Assembly (NCBI GenBank): GCA_947506075.1
Contig: CANNNN010000052.1
Coordinates: forward strand, 1 to 11,606
Direction of reading: 5' to 3'
Length of the DNA stretch: 11,606 nucleotides
Origin: Methylococcaceae bacterium
GTDB taxonomy: Bacteria; Pseudomonadota; Gammaproteobacteria; Methylococcales; Methylomonadaceae
Shown: positions 1-7,013 of the stretch, piece after piece
How the letters are laid out: the number at the start of each line of letters is the position of its first letter
How positions within the stretch are numbered: the first letter of the stretch is position 1
Translations under genes and position numbers: made by a program
The notes under the pieces: generated by a model
Database searches by the model: none
Seen by the model: only the letters and a program-made list of their open reading frames with translations
What the model was told of the DNA's origin: nothing

Positions 1-127
1 CTTTAGCAGAGTTAATCCGCAAACCTGATGATAAACGCTCCATTGACATCGCCAAACTATTACTGGTCTTACGTAAATTATTTTGACCGTTAAGTGCGGC
101 TAAATTTGTGTTGATTGCCATTGACAT
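1..127 (-). CDS. fliC: Flagellin, N-terminal 42 residues (cut by window edge)
   Basis: This is the start of a flagellin, the subunit of the flagellar filament, which is exported by the flagellar type III apparatus. The reading frame begins MSMAINTNLAALN and continues through SMERLSSGLRINSAK. That is the conserved D0/D1 N-terminal coiled-coil signature of bacterial flagellins (the family pattern is INTN...LN...L....ERLSSGLRINSA). The start at 127 is chosen because AGAGGA lies 7 bases upstream; the in-frame ATG at 121 would be 13 bases from it. Only the first 42 codons are present, so length, glycosylation sites and the C-terminal domain cannot be judged. The gene has its own sigma-28 promoter and follows a pseudaminic acid operon on the same strand, which points to it as the likely glycosylation target. 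The symbol could equally be flaA/flaB in the local nomenclature. Confidence 0.93.
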   Translation of the reverse strand, partial: MSMAINTNLAALNGQNNLRKTSNSLAMSMERLSSGLRINSAK

Positions 128-134
128 GATCGTA

Positions 135-140
135 TCCTCT
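135..140 (-). promoter_or_regulatory. Ribosome binding site of the flagellin gene
   Basis: AGAGGA on the minus strand sits 7 bases before the ATG at 127. It favours this start over the second ATG two codons downstream. Confidence 0.75.
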
Positions 141-194
141 TGAAATACTTTATAAATTCAGCTTTAAAAAACTGCTACTGTAAACTCGTAATAG

Positions 195-221
195 TTATCG
201 GCGTACTAATGAATTCCTTTA
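195..221 (-). promoter_or_regulatory. Sigma-28 (FliA) promoter of the flagellin gene
   Basis: On the minus strand TAAA (221 to 218) is followed by exactly 15 bases and then GCCGATAA (202 to 195). This matches the classical class III flagellar promoter TAAA-N15-GCCGATAA without a mismatch. Transcription should start near 187, giving a leader of about 60 bases before the flagellin ATG at 127. The promoter lies 57 bases beyond the stop of the last gene of the sugar operon. Flagellin can therefore be switched on late in flagellar assembly, independently of the glycan genes. Confidence 0.92.
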
Positions 222-277
222 ATTTTTCGCTTCATTACCACTTGGCCATTGCAAACATCACCATTTAAACGCTTGGC

Positions 278-1240
278 TCAGCAATTAATCAGAGTCGTTA
301 GGTGATACGCCTTTAACTCGGCGTTAAGGCTTATTTTGTAGTCACCGCGACTAGGCGAATTAATCCCCACAAAATCAATCTCTTCCATTTCAGTCTCAAA
401 CGCATCTTTTATCATCTGTAACAACAAAAAACCACCCGCATTGCTGCTTCTAAAAGCCGGGTCATTCGCACCAAACAAATAATACGCCGTCCTGTCATCA
501 TAGATAAATAGCACCGCAGCAACAGGCAGTCCCTCCAACCGGGCGAGACTCAGCTTCCCATAACCACCGGCAACAGCATGTCTACAAATAGACTTAAGTA
601 AAGCCGCATCCTGATGGTTTCTTTGTATATTCTGACGCGCAAAAGTCATGGCATGAAGGGAATCTAATATAGCCTCATCATCACTAAATTCAAGCATTAG
701 CAGCTGAGATGACTTTTTAAACTCCTGCCTCCTGCACGACCTTACCGATGCTAGATAAATTTCAAAATCGTGGTATTTTTTTAAATCCAAAATCCCTGTA
801 TAACGTAAGTCTAAATTGAATTGCCCTTTGTTCAGCTCATGATAGTTATGCCACAAGAACGGGCGTAAATCATTTAATCGCCAGGAATGGCAAAAACAGC
901 ATTTCTTGTAATACTCAGTTAATTGACTAATAAAATATTCAACGACCTTGAACTCATGCGTAATTTGAGAGTGCGTAGACTGATTAGCGTTATCAGCCAA
1001 TAAAACACCTTGATATTGGGTAAACGGATGCGGTCTAGCTATTGGTTCGCCAGCGTCTGAATAGATCAATACTGCACCCGCAACAATTTTACTTTTTTCG
1101 TAACAGGTCACTAAATCATAATTAGCCAGCAAGGAATCCAGAAACTTGGTATAAACGAATATACTTCGTTGCGGGGAGGACGCAGAAAAAGCATCCCAAA
1201 CTTGTTTGTTCTCTTTAAAATTTATTTCCCAGCGACTCAC
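278..1240 (-). CDS. FemAB/GNAT-like acyltransferase
   Basis: A 320-residue protein related to the FemAB-like, GNAT-fold acyltransferases (Acetyltransf_6 type) that transfer an acyl or aminoacyl group to an amine. The recognisable part is the C-terminal half: a strand-rich stretch near residues 228-247 (KLSLARLEGLPVAAVLFIYD), then YYLFGANDPAFRSSNAGGFL around 253-272, and a closing DFVGINSPSRGDYK around 289-302. The N-terminal half is weaker and cysteine-rich near 114-117. No signal peptide or membrane segment is visible, so it is probably cytoplasmic. It starts with GTG and shares GTGA with the stop of the preceding gene; a GGTGG just upstream may serve as ribosome binding site. Placement after an oxidoreductase and an aminotransferase suggests that it acylates an amino sugar, an inference from context. 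It is the last gene of the operon and looks AT-richer than the central genes. The acyl donor is unknown. Confidence 0.75.
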   Translation of the reverse strand: MSRWEINFKENKQVWDAFSASSPQRSIFVYTKFLDSLLANYDLVTCYEKSKIVAGAVLIYSDAGEPIARPHPFTQYQGVLLADNANQSTHSQITHEFKVVEYFISQLTEYYKKCCFCHSWRLNDLRPFLWHNYHELNKGQFNLDLRYTGILDLKKYHDFEIYLASVRSCRRQEFKKSSQLLMLEFSDDEAILDSLHAMTFARQNIQRNHQDAALLKSICRHAVAGGYGKLSLARLEGLPVAAVLFIYDDRTAYYLFGANDPAFRSSNAGGFLLLQMIKDAFETEMEEIDFVGINSPSRGDYKISLNAELKAYHLTTLINC

Positions 1241-2157
1241 TTATCCACCAGATCCCGAAAATGCAGAATGTCCTGCTGGGGCAACCGGCAAACAGACCCA
1301 CCAGGAGGAATACTGCTAATCACCTTCTTTTGCGCCAATAAGCCAATTACTAAAGCCATACTCTCGCAACCAACAACCACATCAGACACAGCAATTTCTT
1401 CGATTAACGACTTACCGTCACTCAATTGAACAATTCCTGCGTATTTATCCAAAATACAGTCATACTTACCTTTAGTATCAGAAGGATGCGGACGAATCAC
1501 TACGCTTGCAACAGAATCGCCAAGTACTTGTATATTTTCCAAGAAGTATTCGATTGCATCAAATTCGGTATACCCCCAATAACGCTCGTCACCATACTGC
1601 AAACGGGCATGATCTGAAATATTGTCACAAACAAACAAAACTCTTTTTCCTCCATCGCTAACGGAACTTTTCCTTATCTCAAGCTCAATAATTTGCTGCT
1701 GGAGTTCGACAAAGTAGGGATTAGGGACAAGTTGGGTTGGGACGCATGGAAAATGCATCCGCGCCAATTTTTCAGCATCTGCATCTCCCACCCATAACTC
1801 ATCAGGTAGATATTGAATACCCTTGCGCTCAAAACGCTGCCGATAATTTACCCAGTGATCCAAAAAGCCGACGATACGCTTTTGCGCCTTATGCGCTTGT
1901 TCAATTGCGCGCCATTCCAAATCCGACTGCCATCCTGTTCCACACAGGCACCAGTCACAGGCCGATATAGCCTCTTCCAGGGTGCATATCTCAATGGCCC
2001 CAAACCGGCGTTTGAAAACATTGACAGCCGGGCCACCCAATACCAATTTACAACAAATATTGTTCTGCGCGACATAACTTGCCAATATTTCCGCCCCACC
2101 CGCATCGTGGGCAACGATGGCTACGATCCCGGAATTACTCATCATGCAATAGTTCAA
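1237..2157 (-). CDS. Glycosyltransferase-like protein of unknown function (GT-B-like)
   Basis: I do not recognise a named family. The 306-residue protein looks like a two-domain GT-B type enzyme. An N-terminal Rossmann-like half opens with GIVAIVAHDAGGAE (residues 10-23). A linker around 96-109 contains LDHWVNYRQRF. The C-terminal half carries VIRPHPSD (220-227) and DVVVGCESMALVIGLLAQKK (259-278), which resembles the nucleotide-binding half of glycerophosphotransferases and nonulosonate-type glycosyltransferases. No transmembrane helix is seen. The start is uncertain: the longest frame begins with TTG at 2157, with GGAAA just upstream, while ATG codons at 2145 and 2142 also overlap the stop of the upstream aminotransferase. 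The stop overlaps the next gene's GTG. It could transfer the sugar made here, or be a phosphotransferase or sugar-processing enzyme; context alone supports the first. Confidence 0.7.
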   Translation of the reverse strand: MNYCMMSNSGIVAIVAHDAGGAEILASYVAQNNICCKLVLGGPAVNVFKRRFGAIEICTLEEAISACDWCLCGTGWQSDLEWRAIEQAHKAQKRIVGFLDHWVNYRQRFERKGIQYLPDELWVGDADAEKLARMHFPCVPTQLVPNPYFVELQQQIIELEIRKSSVSDGGKRVLFVCDNISDHARLQYGDERYWGYTEFDAIEYFLENIQVLGDSVASVVIRPHPSDTKGKYDCILDKYAGIVQLSDGKSLIEEIAVSDVVVGCESMALVIGLLAQKKVISSIPPGGSVCRLPQQDILHFRDLVDK

Positions 2158-3418
2158 GGTTTTTCCATACCTTATGAAAGGCTATAACAATTAAATCGAC
2201 ATCATTCTCCGTGAGATCGTAAACACACATTCCGAAGCCCAGGTAGGTTGAATCATTCAGCTGTTCCGCCACAGGGCAGATACCTTTACTGTAATCGATA
2301 TCTCGTCGACAAATATCTGATGTCCAAGGAAAGCCCATAGATCCATAAGCTATTTTGCTCTGGTAAAGAGGTAATAGATGAATATTCTGATAGTGTTTAC
2401 TCACCGCAACACCCTCCGCCTGAAGGGCGGCATGAATACGTTCCCGGCTGACGCCTAAATTATCAATATCCAACACCATAGGGTAAACATAATAAACATG
2501 GGTACAGTCCGGTTTAACCACCGGTGTCCGAAGGCCTCGCAATCCTTTCAATCCCTCAGTCAACCTATTAGCCAATACTTGCCTGGACCGGACAAATCGA
2601 TTGAGCTTCTTGAGCTGCTCAATCCCGATCGCACATTCAATTTCGCCCAGCCGGAAGTTATGCCCGATCATGTTCGACAGATTGGTCTCGCCTTTGTCAC
2701 CGACTACCACTTCAGCATGGTTGCGAATCAACCGCACCCGCTCGGCAATCTCGTCATTATCAGTGACCAGTATCCCACCCTCGCCGGTATGGATATGTTT
2801 ATGATAATTAAGACTGTACCCGCCTACATCGGCAAGAGTGCCCGCGTGTTTGCCCTTGTAAAGAGCGCCTGGCGCTTGTGCGGTATCGGAGATGACCTTG
2901 AGCCCATGTTTAGCCGCGATTGCCATCAGCTTATCCATATCGGCCGATTGGCCAAAAATATCCACCACCATAATAGCCTTGGTATATGGCGTAATGTTTG
3001 CCTCAACTGACTTGGGGTCTAAATTAAAAGTCTCGGGATCAATATCCGCAAACACAGGGATTGCATTCCAATGCAATATGGCTGTTGCAGTTGCGCTCAT
3101 GGTCCACGGTGTAACAATCACCTCGTCACCCGGTTCTATACCTATCGCTCCCACCGCAGCGACAAGACCCGAAGTCCATGAATTTACCGTGACGGCATGC
3201 TTTACCCCAAAATATTCGGCGCACTGCCGCTCGAATTCATTTACTTTGGGACCACCATAAAAATCCTCGTGCCATACGCCCAGAAATTGGGAGAGCACAC
3301 CGCTTTCAATCACCTGTTTAGCAGCTTCAACTTCCTCTATACCGATGGAATTATATCGTTTAAAAGTCGTTTGAATGGTTTTTTGACCACCAAACAGCGC
3401 GAGTTTCGGATTGCTCAT
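2135..3418 (-). CDS. DegT/DnrJ/EryC1/StrS-family PLP-dependent sugar aminotransferase (second copy)
   Basis: A 427-residue fold-type I aminotransferase that should add an amino group from glutamate or glutamine to a keto-sugar nucleotide. Family features are present: the N-terminal VNEFERQCAEYFGVKHAVTV (59-78), the cofactor-contacting SDTAQAPG (177-184, with D178), and the Schiff-base lysine K207 in NYHKHIHTGEGG, which aligns with SFHPVKIITTGEGG of the PseC in this same window. The later HNFRLGEIECAIGIEQLKKL matches the family's conserved N-R-E segment. It is about 40 residues longer than PseC and clearly divergent from it, so it is not a duplicate and probably acts on another substrate. AAGGA lies 8 bases before the ATG. 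It follows the Gfo/Idh/MocA oxidoreductase by 18 bases, suggesting that the two act in sequence: oxidation to a ketone, then amination. The substrate is unknown. Confidence 0.9.
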   Translation of the reverse strand: MSNPKLALFGGQKTIQTTFKRYNSIGIEEVEAAKQVIESGVLSQFLGVWHEDFYGGPKVNEFERQCAEYFGVKHAVTVNSWTSGLVAAVGAIGIEPGDEVIVTPWTMSATATAILHWNAIPVFADIDPETFNLDPKSVEANITPYTKAIMVVDIFGQSADMDKLMAIAAKHGLKVISDTAQAPGALYKGKHAGTLADVGGYSLNYHKHIHTGEGGILVTDNDEIAERVRLIRNHAEVVVGDKGETNLSNMIGHNFRLGEIECAIGIEQLKKLNRFVRSRQVLANRLTEGLKGLRGLRTPVVKPDCTHVYYVYPMVLDIDNLGVSRERIHAALQAEGVAVSKHYQNIHLLPLYQSKIAYGSMGFPWTSDICRRDIDYSKGICPVAEQLNDSTYLGFGMCVYDLTENDVDLIVIAFHKVWKNLELLHDE

Positions 3419-3436
3419 ACTGGTCGTCCTTTTCTG

Positions 3437-4450
3437 TTATATCTCTTGTACATTTTGCCTGGCGTCCTGCTTGATTTGCTCACAGACACATTGTGCGGCC
3501 AATGCCGATTCACCTGTGCTAGCCAGCGGGTCACCTTGCTTAATTACACGATAAATATTGTCGACAGCTTTGAGCATGGCACTCGGATATTGCCCCGCTC
3601 GGCGAACACCCGATTCAAGCATACGATAACCTTTGAATGTATCGCTATCCATGACACGGCGCTCACGCCAGAACAGTCCCCCTTCTTCCATGGTAAGCAT
3701 ACCCCGCGAAAAGACCAGCTGAAGCTCAAAGATTGCATAATCCTTAGCGTGACCGCACGCAAGCAGCACTGGCGTGCCATGAGGACACTTCAGCCAAACC
3801 ATTACCGTTGGGTCATCGGCAAAAAAATCATCTATAGGCTTACCGACTTTAACAATTTCCATGGGGCCGACCAGCAAGTGCAAAAGATCCAGCATATGCG
3901 AGCCGTTGTTCGCTATGCCCTTATTGTAATAACCAACGACTGACCGCAATTGTCCCCATAGACCTGCTTTCATATCAGCTTGGAGCTTCAATACCTCAGC
4001 ATCCCAGCGACGCGTGTAATTTACCGCCAGCAGAATATTCATTTTGGCACATTCTGCGACCAGCCGTTTGCTCGCTACTACCGATGTAGTCAGCGGTTTC
4101 TCGCAAAAAATCAACTTTGGCTTCAATAGCAATGCCGTTTCCAGATCATGGGCATGACAATCCGTTGGCGAACAGATGCTGATCACATCAAACCAATTAC
4201 CCGATCCTAGTGCCTCCTCAATAGAATGAAAACCTACGTGTATGCCCCAGGCGGTCAAGAATCCGTTACGCCGTTTATCATCCGGCTCAACGCATGCCGC
4301 CAAATCAAATCGTCCATCACGAGTGTATGCGCCCGCATGGGAATACGGAAAATATCCCGAAGGGCGTCCCTGATCAAATCCGCCGGCAATATTGCCGCAA
4401 CCCACGATCAGTACGCGCAAAGACGTTAAATCCCTGCTTGCCGCACTCAT
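3437..4450 (-). CDS. Gfo/Idh/MocA-family sugar oxidoreductase
   Basis: A 337-residue NAD(P)-dependent dehydrogenase. The N-terminal Rossmann fold shows VLIVGCGNIAG (13-23), the dinucleotide-binding loop. The family hallmark EKP motif is at 117-119 (LIFCEKPLTTS), followed by VNYTRRWD (143-150). The catalytic-domain segment NNGSHMLDLLHLL (181-193) supplies the usual histidine/aspartate pair (H185, D188). Family members oxidise or reduce a hydroxyl or keto group on sugars or sugar nucleotides. The start ATG overlaps the pseI stop as ATGA, so translation is coupled to the nonulosonate synthase. It lies immediately before a DegT aminotransferase, a pairing seen in amino-sugar pathways such as WbpB/WbpE; I infer it makes the ketone that the aminotransferase uses. 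It is not one of the canonical pse genes, so its exact substrate is open. Confidence 0.9.
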   Translation of the reverse strand: MSAASRDLTSLRVLIVGCGNIAGGFDQGRPSGYFPYSHAGAYTRDGRFDLAACVEPDDKRRNGFLTAWGIHVGFHSIEEALGSGNWFDVISICSPTDCHAHDLETALLLKPKLIFCEKPLTTSVVASKRLVAECAKMNILLAVNYTRRWDAEVLKLQADMKAGLWGQLRSVVGYYNKGIANNGSHMLDLLHLLVGPMEIVKVGKPIDDFFADDPTVMVWLKCPHGTPVLLACGHAKDYAIFELQLVFSRGMLTMEEGGLFWRERRVMDSDTFKGYRMLESGVRRAGQYPSAMLKAVDNIYRVIKQGDPLASTGESALAAQCVCEQIKQDARQNVQEI

Positions 4451-5502
4451 TTAATCAGCCCCCATCCCAGCGCTGTTCCCTTTTTTACATCAAGCCTCAC
4501 AGACTTACCCAGCAGCGGCTCCAGATACTTGGTAGGCAATCCCAAGCCCGGCCGAATTGCACGCACATTGTCACGCGTCAACACCTCGCCAGCCTTTAGG
4601 TCTTGCACAATATAAAGTGAACGGCGGAACTGGAGAGATTTCTGCTCGACCTCAGTCGGACCGTAACTCACGCGCCCCAGCGCCTGCCAGGCACGTTCGG
4701 TTTCCAGCACCAACTGCGCCATCTCCTCGGGTTCCATTGAAAACGAACTATCCACACCGCCCTCGGCACGATTGAGGGTAAAGTGCTTTTCAATGACGGT
4801 CGCCCCCAATGCCACACTGGCCACCGACACACCTATCCCCATCGTATGATCGGAAAGCCCCACTTCGCAGCCGAACAGCTCACGCATATGGGGGATGGTC
4901 AAAATATTGGTATTTTCTGGCATGGCAGGATAAGTGCTGGTGCATTTGAGCAGGACTAAGTCCATGCAGCCCGAGTCCCGTGCTACGCGCACGGTTTCAT
5001 CGAGTTCGGCGACGGTAGCCATGCCGGTTGAAATAATGAGGGGTTTTCCGGTAGCCGCCACGCGGCGAATCAACGGCAAATCGGTGTTTTCGAAAGACGC
5101 GATTTTGTAGCAAGGCGCGTCCAGGCTTTCCAGAAAATCCACTGCCGTGTCGTCGAACGGGGTGCTGAAAGCGATAATACCCAACTCACGCGCCCTATCG
5201 AAAATGGGTTTATGCCACTCCCACGGCGTATAGGCTTCGCCGTAGAGTTTATATAAAGACGCCCCCGCCCAAAGGCTCTTGAGATCGCTGATATGAAACT
5301 CTCGTTCATCCAGATCCAACGTCATCGTATCCGGAGTATAAGTCTGAATTTTCAGCGCATGCGCACCGGTTTTGGCGGCCGCGTCCACGATCTCAAGCGC
5401 CCGTTCAAGCGACTGATTATGGTTGCCCGACATTTCGGCGATGATAAAGGGAGCATGGCCTAGCCCGACTGATCTCCCGGCAATCTTGACTACATTATTC
5501 AT
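4447..5502 (-). CDS. pseI: Pseudaminic acid synthase (NeuB family)
   Basis: PseI condenses 2,4-diacetamido-2,4,6-trideoxy-altrose with phosphoenolpyruvate to form pseudaminic acid. The 351 residues show the NeuB TIM barrel: FIIAEMSGNHNQ (19-30), LKIQTYTPDT (50-59), FSTPFDD (112-118), KIASFE (133-138), ISTGMA (157-162) and LKCTSTYPA (185-193). H219 in GLSDHT and H240 in IEKHFT match the metal-ligand histidines of NeuB enzymes and keep the same 21-residue spacing. A C-terminal SAF (antifreeze-like) domain covers roughly 290-351, ending in ALGWGLIK. AEMSGNHNQSLE with the TYTPDT loop is typical of PseI rather than sialic acid NeuB or LegI. It begins 5 bases after the pseG-pseH stop, with only a weak ribosome binding site, and overlaps the next gene by 4 bases, so it is probably translated by coupling. 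Confidence 0.95.
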   Translation of the reverse strand: MNNVVKIAGRSVGLGHAPFIIAEMSGNHNQSLERALEIVDAAAKTGAHALKIQTYTPDTMTLDLDEREFHISDLKSLWAGASLYKLYGEAYTPWEWHKPIFDRARELGIIAFSTPFDDTAVDFLESLDAPCYKIASFENTDLPLIRRVAATGKPLIISTGMATVAELDETVRVARDSGCMDLVLLKCTSTYPAMPENTNILTIPHMRELFGCEVGLSDHTMGIGVSVASVALGATVIEKHFTLNRAEGGVDSSFSMEPEEMAQLVLETERAWQALGRVSYGPTEVEQKSLQFRRSLYIVQDLKAGEVLTRDNVRAIRPGLGLPTKYLEPLLGKSVRLDVKKGTALGWGLIK

Positions 5503-5507
5503 TCTAT

Positions 5508-7007
5508 TTAAAGCTTCTTAAAATAGGAAGTGGACTCAATCTCATATCCAGCGGATAGAAACAGTTGATGTGAACGCAGGTTAGTCCCAAACACATCCGC
5601 ATGGAGGCTGTTAACTTCCAGGCGATTTTGGACGAACCACATTTCCGCACTGCATAATAAGTCGCGTCCACAACCTGTAATGCCGGGTACCAGATAAATA
5701 GAGACCTCCGCCTGATGATGCTGAATATCAAACCGTACAACGCCAATCGGAACACCGTCTCGCTGACCAATAAGCAAGACCCTATTCGGATCGGTCAACA
5801 GCGAAGCAAACCAATGACAGTGATCTTCCCACTTGATGAGGGCGGAATTCCGTGAAACAGCCCTGATCGTCGGATGATTACGCCAAACAAACAAGTTCTC
5901 GAAATCGTCTATCCTTGCCATGCGCATATCAATGCCGCTACAGCTCATACTGGCAATAACGCGCAACGCCCCCCTAGCATCCACAACCCGCATAGCATTG
6001 AGAGAGATCAGCTGCCTCAGGTAACTATTTTCCATGAGGGATCGAATATGACGTTCAACTATCAGACCAATCTCATGCTTTAGATCAGGGACATACACTA
6101 ATCCTTCTGACGCGGCATCAACAATCTGCTTGCGCTGATTTTCAGCTGTACAGATCACTATCGTCGGCAACCCAAGACAGCAACGCTCCCAGATTGCACC
6201 ACCTCCTGCACCAATCGACAAATCAGCTGCCGCCATCAACTCGGCCATCCGCTTCGTTTGCACATGACAAGTAAAATGGGGACTAAGACAGGCTGCCTCG
6301 ATTGCTTCACGACAGGGATGTTGAGCGCCAATCACTACATCCACATATATATCCGAAACACCCATATCAATCAGCGACTGGATGACTAAGCCCGTATAGT
6401 TATCGGCATCCATACCGCCGAAAAAGACCAAGATACGCTTAACCGAACCTTTGCGGGGTTCGACCTGTTCGCGAAAATTTCGGAATTCTTCACGCAACAA
6501 TGCATAACCAGGACCAAGTAACAGTCGGCAATGATCGGGGACTTTATCTGCGTACCGAGTATTCAGATCCACATAATAATTCTGGTCAAGCAATACATCA
6601 CAATCGTGCTTTCTATCCGCCAAGTCGCCAATCACCAGGATTTTTTTGGCCGCTTGTCGAAGCCTGGATTCCCAGCGACAATCCATTGCATAGTGGTCAA
6701 CAATGAGCCAATCCCAAGCCCTATCGGATAACGCCTTAATAGAGTTCTCCGCATCCTGTGCCTGACTGCAACCCAGCCATGGCGCATGAGCCAGTTCATC
6801 TAAGTCAGCATCATTTTCAGTACTATCGAGCATTGCCAACTCATAGTCCCTTTCTACCAACAGCTTAGCCAAGTATTCAGGCAGATAACGGCTGACGAAA
6901 CGAATCTGGGCGCCGCGCCGCGTTAATTCATCCGCCAACGTCAGACAGCGCATGAAGTGGCCGGTACCGATCTGAACAGAAGCATCGACACGGAAAGCAA
7001 TCCTCAT
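5508..7007 (-). CDS. pseG: Bifunctional PseG-PseH: UDP-sugar hydrolase fused to N-acetyltransferase
   Basis: A 499-residue fusion of two consecutive pathway enzymes. Residues 1 to about 350 are PseG, the GT-B-fold hydrolase that releases UDP from UDP-2,4-diacetamido-2,4,6-trideoxy-altrose. The N-terminus MRIAFRVDASVQIGTGHFMR keeps the proposed catalytic H17, and VFFGGMDADN (194-203) and GAGGGAIWERCCLGLP (266-281) form the UDP-binding half. Residues about 361-499 are a GNAT domain like PseH, which acetylates N4 of the UDP-amino sugar. It shows VWRNHPTI (384-391), a loop VPGITGCGRDLL (440-451) where acetyl-CoA should bind, and NLRSHQLFLSAGYE (476-489). PseH acts just before PseG, so the fusion may pass the intermediate between sites. 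It begins 6 bases after the methyltransferase stop with little Shine-Dalgarno signal. No separate pseH exists in the window. Confidence 0.95.
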   Translation of the reverse strand: MRIAFRVDASVQIGTGHFMRCLTLADELTRRGAQIRFVSRYLPEYLAKLLVERDYELAMLDSTENDADLDELAHAPWLGCSQAQDAENSIKALSDRAWDWLIVDHYAMDCRWESRLRQAAKKILVIGDLADRKHDCDVLLDQNYYVDLNTRYADKVPDHCRLLLGPGYALLREEFRNFREQVEPRKGSVKRILVFFGGMDADNYTGLVIQSLIDMGVSDIYVDVVIGAQHPCREAIEAACLSPHFTCHVQTKRMAELMAAADLSIGAGGGAIWERCCLGLPTIVICTAENQRKQIVDAASEGLVYVPDLKHEIGLIVERHIRSLMENSYLRQLISLNAMRVVDARGALRVIASMSCSGIDMRMARIDDFENLFVWRNHPTIRAVSRNSALIKWEDHCHWFASLLTDPNRVLLIGQRDGVPIGVVRFDIQHHQAEVSIYLVPGITGCGRDLLCSAEMWFVQNRLEVNSLHADVFGTNLRSHQLFLSAGYEIESTSYFKKL

Positions 7008-7013
7008 GCTTAT

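Noticed and set aside
222..277. Possible terminator after the last operon gene
   Set aside because: The segment has a direct repeat of GCCAAG and a weak GCCA/TGGC pairing, but no stable stem followed by a T-run, so I do not call a terminator.
1813..2187. Plus-strand open frames opposite the GT-like gene
   Set aside because: They overlap a minus-strand gene that is coupled to its neighbours on both sides; their translations are low-complexity-like and unrecognisable.
2498..3010. A 170-codon open frame on the plus strand
   Set aside because: It is entirely antisense to the conserved aminotransferase and has no ribosome binding site or family features.
3197..3943. A 248-codon open frame on the plus strand
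   Set aside because: It runs antisense across the DegT and Gfo/Idh/MocA genes, both of which have clear family motifs, and its translation shows no recognisable domain. It is a shadow frame.
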